The notes beneath the pieces were generated by a model. It ran no database searches, was not told the DNA's origin, and worked only from the letters and a program-made list of their open reading frames with translations. Shown here one piece after another: positions 12,520 through 23,503 of a stretch of 64,000 nucleotides of DNA. The translations under genes were made by a program, and so were the position numbers. Each line of letters starts with the position of its first letter. Position 1 is the first letter of the stretch. Origin of the DNA: Ostrinia nubilalis (lineage: Eukaryota > Arthropoda > Insecta > Lepidoptera > Crambidae); contig NC_087093.1 of assembly GCF_963855985.1 (NCBI RefSeq), positions 12,415,001 through 12,479,000 on the forward strand, read 5' to 3'.

Positions 12520-13849
12520 CACCCTTATTATCATAAAAAATATTTCATAATAAAAGATCGGCCAATGTGGGGAGTGTAGGCCAAATCCTCTATGTGTTTT
12601 GTTCCCAGTAAATTGGACAGGATTGTCTTCCTGTAGAATGGACACTGAGGTCCGGTTTCTATTGAGAAGCATGACTTTATGTGATAAGTAAGTTCATAGT
12701 TAAGTGGGTGGCAAATGAGCATGCTCAAGATAAAAAATCTCAATTCAGAAATCGGACCTTAGTGCCTTGATATTAACAATATTGTCTAAAAATGTAAATT
12801 TATGAAAATGTATTATTAAGCGACACAAAACATCAAGTAAATCAAACAAAACTAATTACAAAATAATTTTCACCAAAACGATAATATACACTCAGAATCA
12901 TACCGAGGTCTGGCTAATTAAGTTACTTAGCGTACTTAATTTTACATCTGAACTTTTGATTGATGGACTAAAATATGAACTAAATCAGAGTGCAACAATC
13001 ACGAATGCCGGATGCCATTATGCACAATGGGAATTGAGTTAGTCGCGATCCGAAAGTGATTTAGCGCACGCGTGAGCTGCGCAGGAGTAACGAGCGAATG
13101 ATGCGGACCCTTTGACGCTGTTTTTTAGCGCAGGGGTGAAATAGACGGCCATCATTAATCAATAAGGCGGCTCAGTTTCATAGGAGAAGCGGGTAGCGGA
13201 GAGGGAATTGCTGTAACAAGGATTACTGCCAGCTGTAGTAGTGCTAGCTGTACCCATAAAAAAAACTCAATTCTTAATTAAACTGGTTAAAAAATGATGT
13301 TTAGGAAATTCGTTTTAATAACTACATGGTAGTTAGTAATAACAAATAATTTTAAACCATTCTTAACTTGTTAGTCAAAATCAAAGGGATGGACATCAGT
13401 ACCTTGTTAAAGTTATGCTAGTTATACACCCAAACCACTAGTCGTATCAAGTCACTGCCTTATTTCTTTTATGTGTGAGCTTTGGTCAATTCATTTATCT
13501 GTAAGAATTCTGTAAATAAGAATCAAAGAAAGTCTATTTTCACTAAAAATATGATTAGAATGCACATGGATTATAATAAATAAGTATTCGTATTTTTTAT
13601 TAACCGCAAAAAGCTTTTGTTCATAATAATCGCTACTTCTATCAAAGACGACGCACCCTAACCTTTTTCATATGAACGCAATTAGGTAAAAAATTGAATA
13701 TTAAGCTGAAACGTTGGGGAGGCTGCTGTATGATGAATGGCGTCCTCCTCAGATCATAGAAATCTATGATCTGAGGCGTCCTCCGTCTCCGATGTCCATA
13801 ACAATATGAACGGAACGAATACATGGTGTTTCGAATATTAATATACTTA
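12520..13849. other. No gene seen; short palindrome
   Basis: Mostly AT-rich, with a GC-richer stretch at 13030-13230. A perfect palindrome (ctcagatcatag...ctatgatctgag) lies near 13748-13775. No exon recognised. Confidence 0.4.
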
Positions 13850-15590
13850 TCTATACTTATAATAAATCTGTAGAGAGGTCAATTCTGTACATGAAATATA
13901 TTTTCAAAATAACTATCAGGGGGTGATTAGTGATCGATACTGATGCCAAAAATGAAATCAGTTAAATTTTTGTCTGTCTGTCTGTCTGTCTGTCTGTCCG
14001 CCTGTATGTTCCTTATAAAATCAAAAACTACTCGACGGATTTTAACGAAACTTGGTACAATTATTCTTCATACTCCTGGGCAGGTTATAGTATACTTAGG
14101 AATTCCCACGGGAACAGGAATTAGCGGGAAAATCCTTTTGTATGAAAAATCTAAACCAAGTGGTTTAGATTTTTCATACAAAAGGAGTTAGACGTTAGAC
14201 AAGTTAGACGCTTGAAATTTGGCATATAGGTACTTTAATAAACTTAAAGCTTAGTTACAACAAGGAATTCCCAAAATTCCCACGGGTACGGGAATTAGAG
14301 GGCAAATCCTTTTGTATGAAAAATCTAATCCGCTTAACCCATTTAGACCGATAATTATTTTTGTAAATAAATATCGTTTTTTCAGCAAAAACTTACAAAG
14401 GGAAGCCTAAAAATCATGAAAAAAATATTTAAAAAAATAATCCATAAATAGGGGGCCGTGGGGAGCCCGTACCATATAGGGTACAGTAGGTCTATAAGCA
14501 AGCAAAACATAGTCGTTGTTCAAAGAAGATTTTTATTTATTTTTGTATGATATAAAATAAAAATAAAATCACATGATCACTAGTATCACACTTGGCATAT
14601 CTTGTAAGACGTTTTCTGTGATACTAACCACATTTGGTTCTTTTTTCCTACCTTCTCCTAAGTTAGTGAGAATAGCTGAAGAAGACCTGGCTTCTTCTGA
14701 TTTGTTACGTTTAGTGCTGTCCATAATCGCATTTAGCAACACGATGATGGAAATTTAGCAAATCCATCGAAGAAAAATCTGAGGGTTATTATTTACATTG
14801 ACACTATCTTTATCGCCTAAATCTTCGTCAATCTGATCATCATTAGCGGTAATCTGATAAGACAGCAGTAGAAAAATACCAAGACTGCTTTATGTTTGCT
14901 GAAATTATCAAATTTTTCATGAGTTGTGGCAATATAGTGAAGCATCAGTAGCCTAAAACAGATAAAAATAATAAATATTAATTATATTTTTTCGCATGAT
15001 TTGCTCATGCATAGACCTACTGTACCTTATACGGTACACCTATCTTAGACTGGAATAAACCGTATAAAAATAATCTGAATAATATTTTTTTTGTAGTCAT
15101 GATATCTATTGTACTCTATTTTTAAAATAAAATTGATAAATAACATAATTTACCATGAGTAATAAGAAATTATACCTTCTTAAATACACTGTAAATATTT
15201 ATTTGGTTTTCTGTCGAGGAATTTCATAAATATTTCCGAAACCACTTGTTAAAACATATTTTAAAATATTTTTATGTAAAATAATCACTTTAAGCTTACC
15301 GTCACAATCATTTTTACAAATTAACAACAGTTTGGTACTTCGAAATATTTTCAAAAAGATACCGTACCACATAGGGTACGGTAGGGCTAAATGGGTTAAG
15401 TTATACGCTTGAAATTTGGCTTGCAGGTACCTTAGTAAACTTGAAGCTTAGTTACAACAGGATATCGCAAAATTCCCACGGGAACGGGAGTTAGCGGGAA
15501 AAAACTATGTATGAAAAAATCTAAACCGCGTAAGATAGATGAAGGGGGTAAAACGGGATCCACGCGTACGAAGTCGCGGGCGGCCGCTAG
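13850..15590 (+). mobile_element. Helitron-like element interrupted by a piggyBac-type MITE
   Basis: Starts TCTATACTTATAATAAA after an A and ends gaagtcgcgggcggccgCTAG before a T. The 5' part carries a (TCTG)n microsatellite at about 13974-13999 and the 'acggattttaacgaaacttgg' style block common in lepidopteran Helitrons (first 20 bases acggattttaacgaaacttg). Two internal stretches ('cccacgggaacgggaattag'-like) repeat at 14106, 14280 and 15475, so the element has internal duplications. It is non-autonomous. Its middle was split by the insertion at 14338-15395. Confidence 0.6.
14338..15395. mobile_element. piggyBac-like non-autonomous element
   Basis: A 1,058 bp insertion flanked by TTAA on both sides (14334-14337 and 15396-15399) with inverted ends CCCATTTAG / CTAAATGGG. 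TTAA target sites and CCC...GGG tips are characteristic of piggyBac. Subterminal copies of a 'taccgtaccacatagggtac'-like palindrome occur near 14468, 15022 and 15362. I see no transposase. A short minus-strand frame near 14573-14725 is unrecognised. Confidence 0.7.
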
Positions 15591-15651
15591 TCCAAAATAT
15601 TTTCCACTCTAAAACTATTGATAAAAAAGTAGGATATAAAGTAATTAATAT

Positions 15652-16443
15652 AAAGGACATCATCCATTTTGGTCCAAAATCAAAAGTGCCGGCCAAAAAA
15701 TAAAAGTGCTGTATTCTGATAGAATACGTCCGCCTTAGCATTTATTACTATGGCACCAAAGCTGTAGCACCACTGTGCATCGTAGTATTTGAGTTCTAAA
15801 AATATATGAAACGACTGACTTTGATCTCAAATACTACGACGCACAGTGGTGCTACAGCTTTGGTGTCATAGTAACAAATGCTAAAGCGGACGTATTCTGT
15901 CAGAATACAGCACTTTTTTTTATTGGCCGACATTTTTGATTTTGAACAAAAAATGTATGAATCGTCGATGAATTTTAGATCTCAAATACTCGACGCACAG
16001 TGGTGCTACAGCTTTGGTGCCATAGTAACAAATGCTAAAGCGGACGTATTCTGTCAGAATACAGCACTTTTTTTTATTGGCCGACACTTTTGATTTTGAA
16101 CAAAAAATGTATGAATCGTCGATGAATTTTAGATCTCAAATTCTCGACGCATAGTGGTGCTATAGCTTTGGTGCCATAGTAACAAATGCTAAGGCGGACG
16201 TATTCTGTCCGAATACAGCACTTTTTTTTTTATTGACCGACACTTTTGATTTTGAACAAAAAATGTATGAATAGTCGATGACTTTTAGATCTCAAATACT
16301 CGACGCACAGTGGAGCTACGGCTTTGGTGCCATAGTAACAAATGCTAAGGCAGACTTATTCTGTCAGAATACAGCACTTTTTTTTGTTGGCCGGCACTTT
16401 TAATTTTGGACCAAAAATATATGAAACGTGGATGATGTCCTTT
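15652..16443. mobile_element. MITE with internal tandem amplification
   Basis: Inverted ends aaaggacatcatcca / tggatgatgtccttt bound a 792 bp element. Next to the left end is one inverted copy of a block of about 165 bp. It is followed by four direct copies starting near 15824, 15983, 16139 and 16290, each containing cagtggtgctacagctttgg. This looks like a foldback MITE whose interior has expanded in tandem. Short open frames here only reflect the repeats. Confidence 0.75.
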
Positions 16444-17073
16444 CATTGGAATCTACTTAGGTAGGTAATTTTGTTTTGACTAAGACCTATCTCTTACTGT
16501 TCATAGAACCACTAACTACGTTTCTCAAATTGATATTCATTTATTGTTTTTATTGCATTTTCTTGTTTTAAACAAGAAAATTGTTTACAATTTGATTTTT
16601 TGAGTCTGAGGTAGGCCTTTATGTTTGACAATACTCCTTGGAGATAGCAAGCTAACATTGGTAGTCGATATAGCTCACTTTGGGACAATATCTTCCATTA
16701 GAGTGGAACTACAAAGTACCTCTTTATAACATATTTAATTTATTTAAGTAAATATATTTTAAGCTTTTGGAGCATACGAACTAAGTACCTACCCAAATAT
16801 AAAACTGATAATTTTATTTGCAAACTCTTCTTTCTTATACCAACTTACATAAATCGCAACAGTCCACATGCACTAAGGCGAGAACTCACCCTGTATATGA
16901 CATAGGTAAATTGATGTTTGCGATATCGAAAATGTTATTTCGAATGGAGAAGACGTGGTGGAATATTCATAAGTGTCTAAGAGCGTTGTTGCATAATGCA
17001 ATTAGATATAGTAAGGCCTTAGTTTAATAGTTATTAAATTGTTAGCGTTAAGAGTTGCATCTGAAACTAATTT

Positions 17074-17232
17074 GAAAATTATAAATAACTTGAAAATCGA
17101 ACTGCCTAAGCGGGAATTGAAAAAAAAATACTGGTTCATCCAGTGTAGTAGCTCAGTTGCCTCGCCCGGCAAGCGAAGTGGGTCAATTCCCGCCTTAGGT
17201 AGTTCGATTTTTTCAAGTTATTTATAATTTTC
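17074..17232. repeat. Inverted repeat around a tRNA-like promoter sequence
   Basis: Arms of nearly 47 bp at 17074-17120 and 17183-17232 face each other. The sequence between and into the right arm has tRNA-like box A (tagctcagttg) and box B (gggtcaattcccgcc) spacing. It could be a SINE-type fold-back. It does not fold into a full tRNA cloverleaf. Confidence 0.5.
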
Positions 17233-18719
17233 ATAATTTGTAGTCTCTTTCTTATGGTCGAACTGTATATTAGCCGTGCTCACCCCAGAAAGGTCTAGTG
17301 CCCATGACGAACCGATAGAGACCCAGCGGGCATGGCTAATCAATTGAGACCTAAACATCTAACGAAAATTGATCCAGACCAAAAACACAAAAGCCGGACT
17401 CAGTGCTTAATTTGGCCGGACATTTTACCGTAAAGGCCGGACATCCCCGAGGCGAGGTGAGGTGTCCCCGAGGCCCAACACGTTAGCACACAAGACCCTG
17501 CAGCCACATAAAAAGCCTAACAAAAGCCGGACAGGCCGGACAGGACGGACGAGAGAATAGGCCGCACTGCAGGAGCACGTCCTCTCCAAAATACCTACCA
17601 GAGGTAAAAGGAAGAGGAGGATCTAAAACTAAAAAAAAACTCATAAAACTCATTTATTTCTGCAAACAGGCTTTAAAAAAGCACTTTTACATGTCCTAGT
17701 ATTAACCCTACCACTGCTTCAGGACAATAAACTGGCCAATGTGCTGAGAAGAAGCAGCGCAAGAAACTCAGTCACTAAGTATTGTCAGCCTCTTTTTCAA
17801 AGGTTTACAGGATTTAAAATTAGTTTATTATGATTAAACTAACTGTTTCTACCTGCATTGTGGTCGTTGTGTGTTATTCAGTAGACGTAGGTATGCTTTT
17901 AACGGAATTGATTTGTTTCATAATCTGGGTTGGAGTGCATGCAAGGATATTAGCTCCAGCATACGTGACCAAACTTACACAAAATATAATCTTTGCGCAT
18001 TTTTAATTTATTCGTAGATACATTGCTAATAGATGAACACAATATTCGCATATTTTTTTAAGATAGTTACTTAGATTCGCTTCTAGAGTGGGTAATAAAA
18101 ATAGAGACTAACTAATAATACCTAAGCAATCTGGCTGTCTTCTTCTTGTCGTGTCGACAACAAACCTACACAGTGTCAGCCCAAAACATTGTCAAAAGCA
18201 TTCATTAAATCTTCCTGCGTTCAGTTGTTTTCTTTATCACCATGAATGACCATAATTTGACGATCACATACCTACCACATCGTCACATATCTAATTAATG
18301 GTATTAATTTAATTTATATCTTTGTATTCGCAAAACATCACAAGAGAACACAAAATGACAGAATACCAGACGTATTAATTTGTTCATAGTTTATAAGAAC
18401 TTTGAAAGCTTTGTCCGTTTGTATCAAAATGGCTAAATAACTATTGTCAGTGTGTTTTAAGCATTTGCTCATTAAATTCCAAGGCGGAGACGACACTGGC
18501 ACTTAAATTTAATATCTCATTATTGCAAGAGACGCTCCGAGAGCACTCGGGACAGACAGGACAGAGCGATGAATATTTATTTCAGGGTTCTTTATAAATA
18601 ATAGAAATGAAAATTATTTTCATTTATCTCCAGACACTGTCTCCTCCTCCAGCTTCTGCCATCATGTGGGCCTAAAACTTCACGAATTTCTTACATATGC
18701 CTATTCAGACCGCGACTAA
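17233..18719. other. No gene seen
   Basis: A GC-richer stretch at about 17270-17590 repeats gccgga motifs (gccggactc, gccggacat, gccggacagg), probably an old repeat. The rest is AT-rich and unassigned. Confidence 0.35.
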
Positions 18720-18941
18720 GGCTTGATTTCCTCCTACGCTAACGTCGGTCGCGTACATCGGTCGAGCGCACGAATAAACACAATGTTCTATGAAGCACCG
18801 CACTGCAACGCTGTCGTCAGTACTAAATTATCTGCCGCTGACGACAGCGTTGCAGTGTGGTGCTTCTTCATAGAACATTGTATTTATTCGTGCGCTCGAC
18901 CGATGTACGCGACCGACGTCAGCGTAGGAGGAAATCAAGCC
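18720..18941. mobile_element. Foldback MITE (near-perfect 222 bp palindrome)
   Basis: The left arm begins ggcttgatttcctcctacgc and is mirrored by the right arm ending gcgtaggaggaaatcaagcc. The arms are about 100 bp each with a loop of about 14 bp. Open frames crossing it are artefacts of the palindrome. Confidence 0.8.
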
Positions 18942-18949
18942 AACTTAAG

Positions 18950-19084
18950 TACAGTCAAGCGTCAAATATTATGATACCCAAAGAAGCCAAAAAGTTCGCA
19001 ACACGTCTTTGTTACATTGGAATAAGATTGTGTTGTCAACTTTTGGGCCACTTTGGGTGTCACGAACTATTTGACGCTGACTGC
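18950..19084. mobile_element. MITE with about 55 bp inverted ends
   Basis: Left tacagtcaagcgtcaaat and the complementary right end (atttgacgctgactgca) bound a 135 bp element directly beside the foldback at 18720-18941. Confidence 0.7.
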
Positions 19085-19970
19085 ACCAATATTTTTTTGT
19101 TGTTGTCTATGTTATTATGTAATTAGTGAACTCACTTTTGTGAAGACAATCATAATATGACGGGTTTGGTATGCATGTTTCATTTTTGCTAGAGCACTTT
19201 TATTCATATTACTAGCTTTTGCCCGCAACTTCGCCCGCCATCCTCACAAACTTTTAGGTACATTTATAATGTAGTAGGACTAAAAACTGTTTTGCCTGTT
19301 TTGTTTTGTCTGTTACTTTGTTCAATTCTGGAACCTTCAAATTAAAGCGATCTTTTAAGTTTTTAAATTCCAAATCAAGTAAGACGGAACCCTAAAGATT
19401 GGCATTTCATAAATTATGAAAAGTGCAACTCCGGCAGACAGACGTCTACTGCTAATTAAAAATAGCCGACGAATTTAAATAATTGCATAGTTTTTGATTC
19501 CCTTAATGAGAGCGAACTCTAAAGAATTGTTAAGACATCGTCTGTCCAATTCATGATGTTCCCAGACAGAAGTTATTTGCCTAAAATATCAGCTAATTAC
19601 TCATTTAAATGGAAGATAATAGTGTAATGTTTTGAGGTTTTTTTTTATTATTTTGCTATTTATTTGTTTATGGTTTAATTGAGCAAGTAGGGCTTTTTGT
19701 TAAACAATATCGGTGTCTGGCTGGCGTGAAGTTTTGTAGTAGATACTTTAGTATAAACAACAGGCTATTAAGTAATTATGTATACGTAAATCGCCACTTC
19801 ATTACGATCTTGATTAAGCTCCGGTTGCACTTCGCATATTCAATTTGGTTGCAGTTAAATTGCATGAAATTGTAAATAGGTACCTAGCCAATAATCAGTT
19901 CGAAAGAACACTATTGTTTGCTATGGAATACCTAAATCGTTTTAGTATTTGTATAATTATTACTACCGGC

Positions 19971-20123
19971 CGCCCGCGACTTCGTATGCGTGGATCCCGT
20001 ACCTCTATTACGAAAAACTTTCGAGTTCGTTTCGTTGCGTATTCAAAGTGTCATACAAAATTTTTCGATGGCACTTTGAATACGCAACAAAACGAACTCG
20101 AAAGTTTTTCGTAATAGAGGTAC
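19971..20123 (-). mobile_element. Helitron-like 3' end on the minus strand, split by a palindrome
   Basis: The block ggccgcccgcgacttcgt is the reverse complement of the Helitron-like end at 15570-15590, though the CTAG tip has decayed. It is interrupted by a palindromic insertion (19999-20123; arms begin gtacctctattacgaaaaac). Sequence matching the element resumes after 20123 (gttttac). Confidence 0.5.
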
Positions 20124-20138
20124 CGTTTTACTCTCTTG

Positions 20139-20344
20139 GGCCCAAAACAGACGGTGAAACGCAACTGCAACGAAACTGCAACTTTCTGATGATTCTGATG
20201 AATGAATCTGAAACTGAAAGTTTCAAACTGGTCGCGTCATGTGTGGTCTCTCAACGAACGCTATGGCAGAAACTGATATGCAACTCAAAAGTAACTAGCA
20301 GTTGCAGTTTCGTTGCAGTTGCGTTTCACCGTCTGTTCTGGGCC
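20139..20344. mobile_element. MITE with about 45 bp inverted ends
   Basis: Ends ggcccaaaacagacggtgaa and its complement, 206 bp apart. The arms continue with gcaactgcaacgaaactgca. Confidence 0.75.
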
Positions 20345-21952
20345 TTAGGGGTGGAGTTTCAAGTTAAAATATAATTATAAAATTTTTTGTACACTCTTTA
20401 CATATTAAAAACGTTATTTTTACTCGGTAGGTATATTGGTAGAGTTATTTAATTTGGCAACACAAAACCATCAAATAGCGCAAACCGCCGAACTGTGGGG
20501 TAAGCAATGGCGCTCACACAAAAAACTGTCTGCAACATCTAACGGGTCATCGTAAATCCTTCACCCGAAGCAAATAAATCTCATTTCCCATAAACTCGAA
20601 ATAATTACCTTTGGTAAGGCAAAACATCGAAACACCGCTCCACTCGTCCGAGGAATGGCGGGAATGTGCCCGACCCTTGACGATTCGGTGAACTCGCAAC
20701 GCCATCTATTCCAGTATTGCCAGAAATTTAGCTATTTTCTCCCATAAAAAATAAATCTCGAAAATCCGAGTCTATGATATTTAGAAAGTTATTTTTGTAC
20801 GGGTATGTCTTTTTCTCTTTTCTAATCTATTAAGGAGGTATTATAAATAAAAATTTTGTGAGGATGGATGTTTTACTTTTTTTGTCTTTCACGCAAAAAT
20901 ACTGAACGGTTTTTTCGGCCATTCTCACGATTAGGCGTTCTCAGCCTAATTACCATATCAATTTTGAAATTTGGCTTAATTGACTTAAACGCATTTAAAT
21001 ATAAAACATCTGAAAAGTACGAATTTAACAATCGTAAAGGCTTCTAATTATTCAAAGCGGTTTCCGCGTAAATGAGACCCAAAAATTTTATGGTCACGGT
21101 AATTAGATAAGGCTAATACTTAATCTAACGGTAATTAGAAAAGATATGTAAAATAACAAAAAAACAACATCTTGCATTGATAAATTTGTACCTAAATATA
21201 TAGCGTCATAAAAAACGCTGTAGGTACTCTTAGTAACCCTTTTTAAAAAGAAAAACACTAATTTCTATAATTAATTGAATCATGATATTTTCAGTATACT
21301 GCAAGAATCGAGGCTATAACAGGAACACTTAGTTTCAGCAAGAAGGGACTACGTGTCACATTTCAATGAGAGCATTTAGCTGAATCAGAATCTGAATCAT
21401 CATTTATTTGCTTTAAATGTGGTACAAACGATGGATAGAGATAATGGTTCTCAAATGGTCTCAAAAATTTTTCTTTTCGGATATGCATACATCGAAAAAT
21501 TAATTAATGATATTAACGTTTTTTTCCTCTTTTTAATCTATCTGCGATCAGCCATCAGCCATTATCAGATTGGATTGAATTTGTAATAATGACAGTTCCA
21601 CCAGCTCTGCACATCCTATGATTTGTCACCTCGATTCTTTTGCAATACGTTTTCAGATTGATGCTATGCGCTTTCTCCTGAGCCTGAATGTAGAGTTTTC
21701 AGAATTTAGAAGGGATGCAGCAAATAGATTTCCTCTTTTACGTTTGGTATCACTTCAGTGGACTTTGTAAACCAAGGTGCACAGCTCAAGATTTTTAATA
21801 CTTTATTTTGAAAACGTTAAATTATTTCTACATTTGCTAGGCTGGGTGGATGCCATAATATTTCTACATGGGTCTTAGGATGCATTTGTAAATAGTTTGT
21901 TCTCCAAGCTTCTTCTGCCCAGTATCTATTGCATATCACGAAGTTTTTTCTA

Positions 21953-22030
21953 TGCATAACAAGGCAGGTAGGATGCAGTCTAGGATGGTACAAAGTGCCT
22001 ATACACTCTCGCCTTGAAAAGGCCCATTGT
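21953..22030. repeat. Interspersed repeat fragment (second copy)
   Basis: Shortened relative of the repeat at 11391-11480, sharing tgcataacaaggcaggta and ggatgcagtctaggatggta. Confidence 0.5.
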
Positions 22031-22154
22031 CTGTTCATTTGTTCCTTTTGTTCTTAATGTGTTCACGCCAGGTAAGTGTTACTGTTGAACAATCTCCTCT
22101 TCTTATTGCGAAGGTAATATGGATAGATTTTAATGGTATTAGACATTTATATGT

Positions 22155-22265
22155 ATTAGCATGTTTAATCATTAATTAATATTTATATATTAATTAATTA
22201 TTTATATATATATTAATTATATATAATTAATATTTATATATCAATTAATGATTAAACATGCTAAT
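22155..22265. repeat. AT-rich 111 bp palindrome
   Basis: attagcatgtttaatcatta is mirrored by taatgattaaacatgctaat. The centre is almost pure A/T with alternating TATA. It is probably a small foldback MITE. Confidence 0.75.
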
Positions 22266-23503
22266 ATCGATGATATTAATAGTAAAAATAAATATCTGGT
22301 ACGAGACATGTTTCACGCAGGGGTGACATCTTCTGGCCTTCAGGAAGCCCCGATTTCACTCCAGCTAACTTCTTTTTGTGGGGTTACCTTAAGAGTTAAA
22401 ATATACTCTATAATCCAACAACCATGCAGCAACTGAAGCTGAACATTCATCATGAAATCGAATCTATTTCAAGGTAACTCTAACGAAAGATTTTCAAAAT
22501 GTTGATGTCAGATTGGAAGAAAAGTCCGTAAAGATGTTATGCGAAAGTGCAGGTATTTTTTCATATTTTATCATCATACTTATTCAATCGTGAGTGCAAT
22601 TTGTAGGTAATAATTTCATACAACGGTGATTATAAATATATGGTAATTAGTACATGGAAATTATAAAACGATAGATTTTCTTCAAAATTTCCAAAATCTG
22701 CAGGGTATGCAAATACTGTCTTACTACAATGTACGGAGGCCAAAGTAATGTTTCTATTTACACTAACAACGTTGATCGACCTTTATAAATCATATATAAA
22801 AATAATTACATGGTAATTAGAAAAATTGAAAACCAAAGATATGGTAATTATACTCTTATGCAATTTATCAACGGTTACGCCAACGCAATAGACATCCACT
22901 TGCTAACAGGTCAAGGCACTAACTAAGGGCTAGCGCTGCGCGCGGTCATAATGTGTCAAATACTATTATTTAGGCTAGTATGACCACGAACAGAAAACGT
23001 AACGGTAATTAGGACTTTAGCTCGGACAAGCGGTTTTTTAATTATAATTATTTACAGAATGGTTCTATTGAATAGATATTTTGCCGAGCATAAGACAATC
23101 TTATAAACTCTTTAAAATGTTGAATGGAGTAGATCAAAACTATACGACATAAAAATTACAGCCAACTTTTAACATTAAGTCGGTGTGCGGACGCGTCACG
23201 GTAATTATAGAACAGAGGTTCATGAAATTAATTTTTCCACTTATACTTAAAATAGAGGCCTATGATTTTATGTACAAATGGACAGGGTTGTTAAGTAACA
23301 TATAAAAATACTTGCATGTCTCTAATTTGTCATTTTTAAGGATTTAACAGCCCGGACACGTAAAAACTAGCTAATCTGAGAATGGCCGTTTTATTAGGCT
23401 TTAATTTGTAACGATATTGAACCAAATTACAAATTGTCAAGAAAAGGCGGTCTTTCTGTGACAAACTAAATATCACACGGACGAAGTCGCGCGTAAAAAC
23501 TAG

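Larger units (their letters stand above)
20916..23388. mobile_element. TIR element with repeated GGTAATTA motifs
   Basis: Inverted ends CGGCCATTCTCA(c)GATTAG at 20916 and 23371-23388 bound about 2.47 kb with no transposase. The octamer GGTAATTA (or its complement) occurs at about 20947, 21098, 21129, 22641, 22811, 22842, 23002 and 23199, towards both ends and absent from the middle 1.5 kb. This looks like subterminal transposase-binding sites of a non-autonomous DNA transposon. The superfamily is unknown. The middle holds an AT-rich palindrome (22155-22265) and a repeat fragment (21953-22030). Confidence 0.5.
20826..23503 (+). mobile_element. Helitron-like element split by a 2.5 kb TIR element
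   Basis: The 5' side starts TCTATTAAGG after an A and shares the 'tgtgaggatggatg' block with the element at 849. The 3' side ends cggacgaagtcgcgcg...CTAG before a T at 23500-23503. Between them lies the separate insertion at 20916-23388. Confidence 0.5.

Noticed and set aside
15505..16093. Frames starting MLRRTYSIRIQHFYF / MLKRTYSVRIQHFFL
   Set aside because: Repeated only because the MITE block is repeated, on both strands.
17141..17205. tRNA gene
   Set aside because: Box-like motifs are present, but I could not build an acceptor stem, anticodon arm and TPsiC arm together; the 3' part belongs to an inverted-repeat arm.
18723..20374. Small open frames of 83-141 codons
   Set aside because: They run through palindromic MITEs and a Helitron-like end, so the frames reflect repeat sequence.
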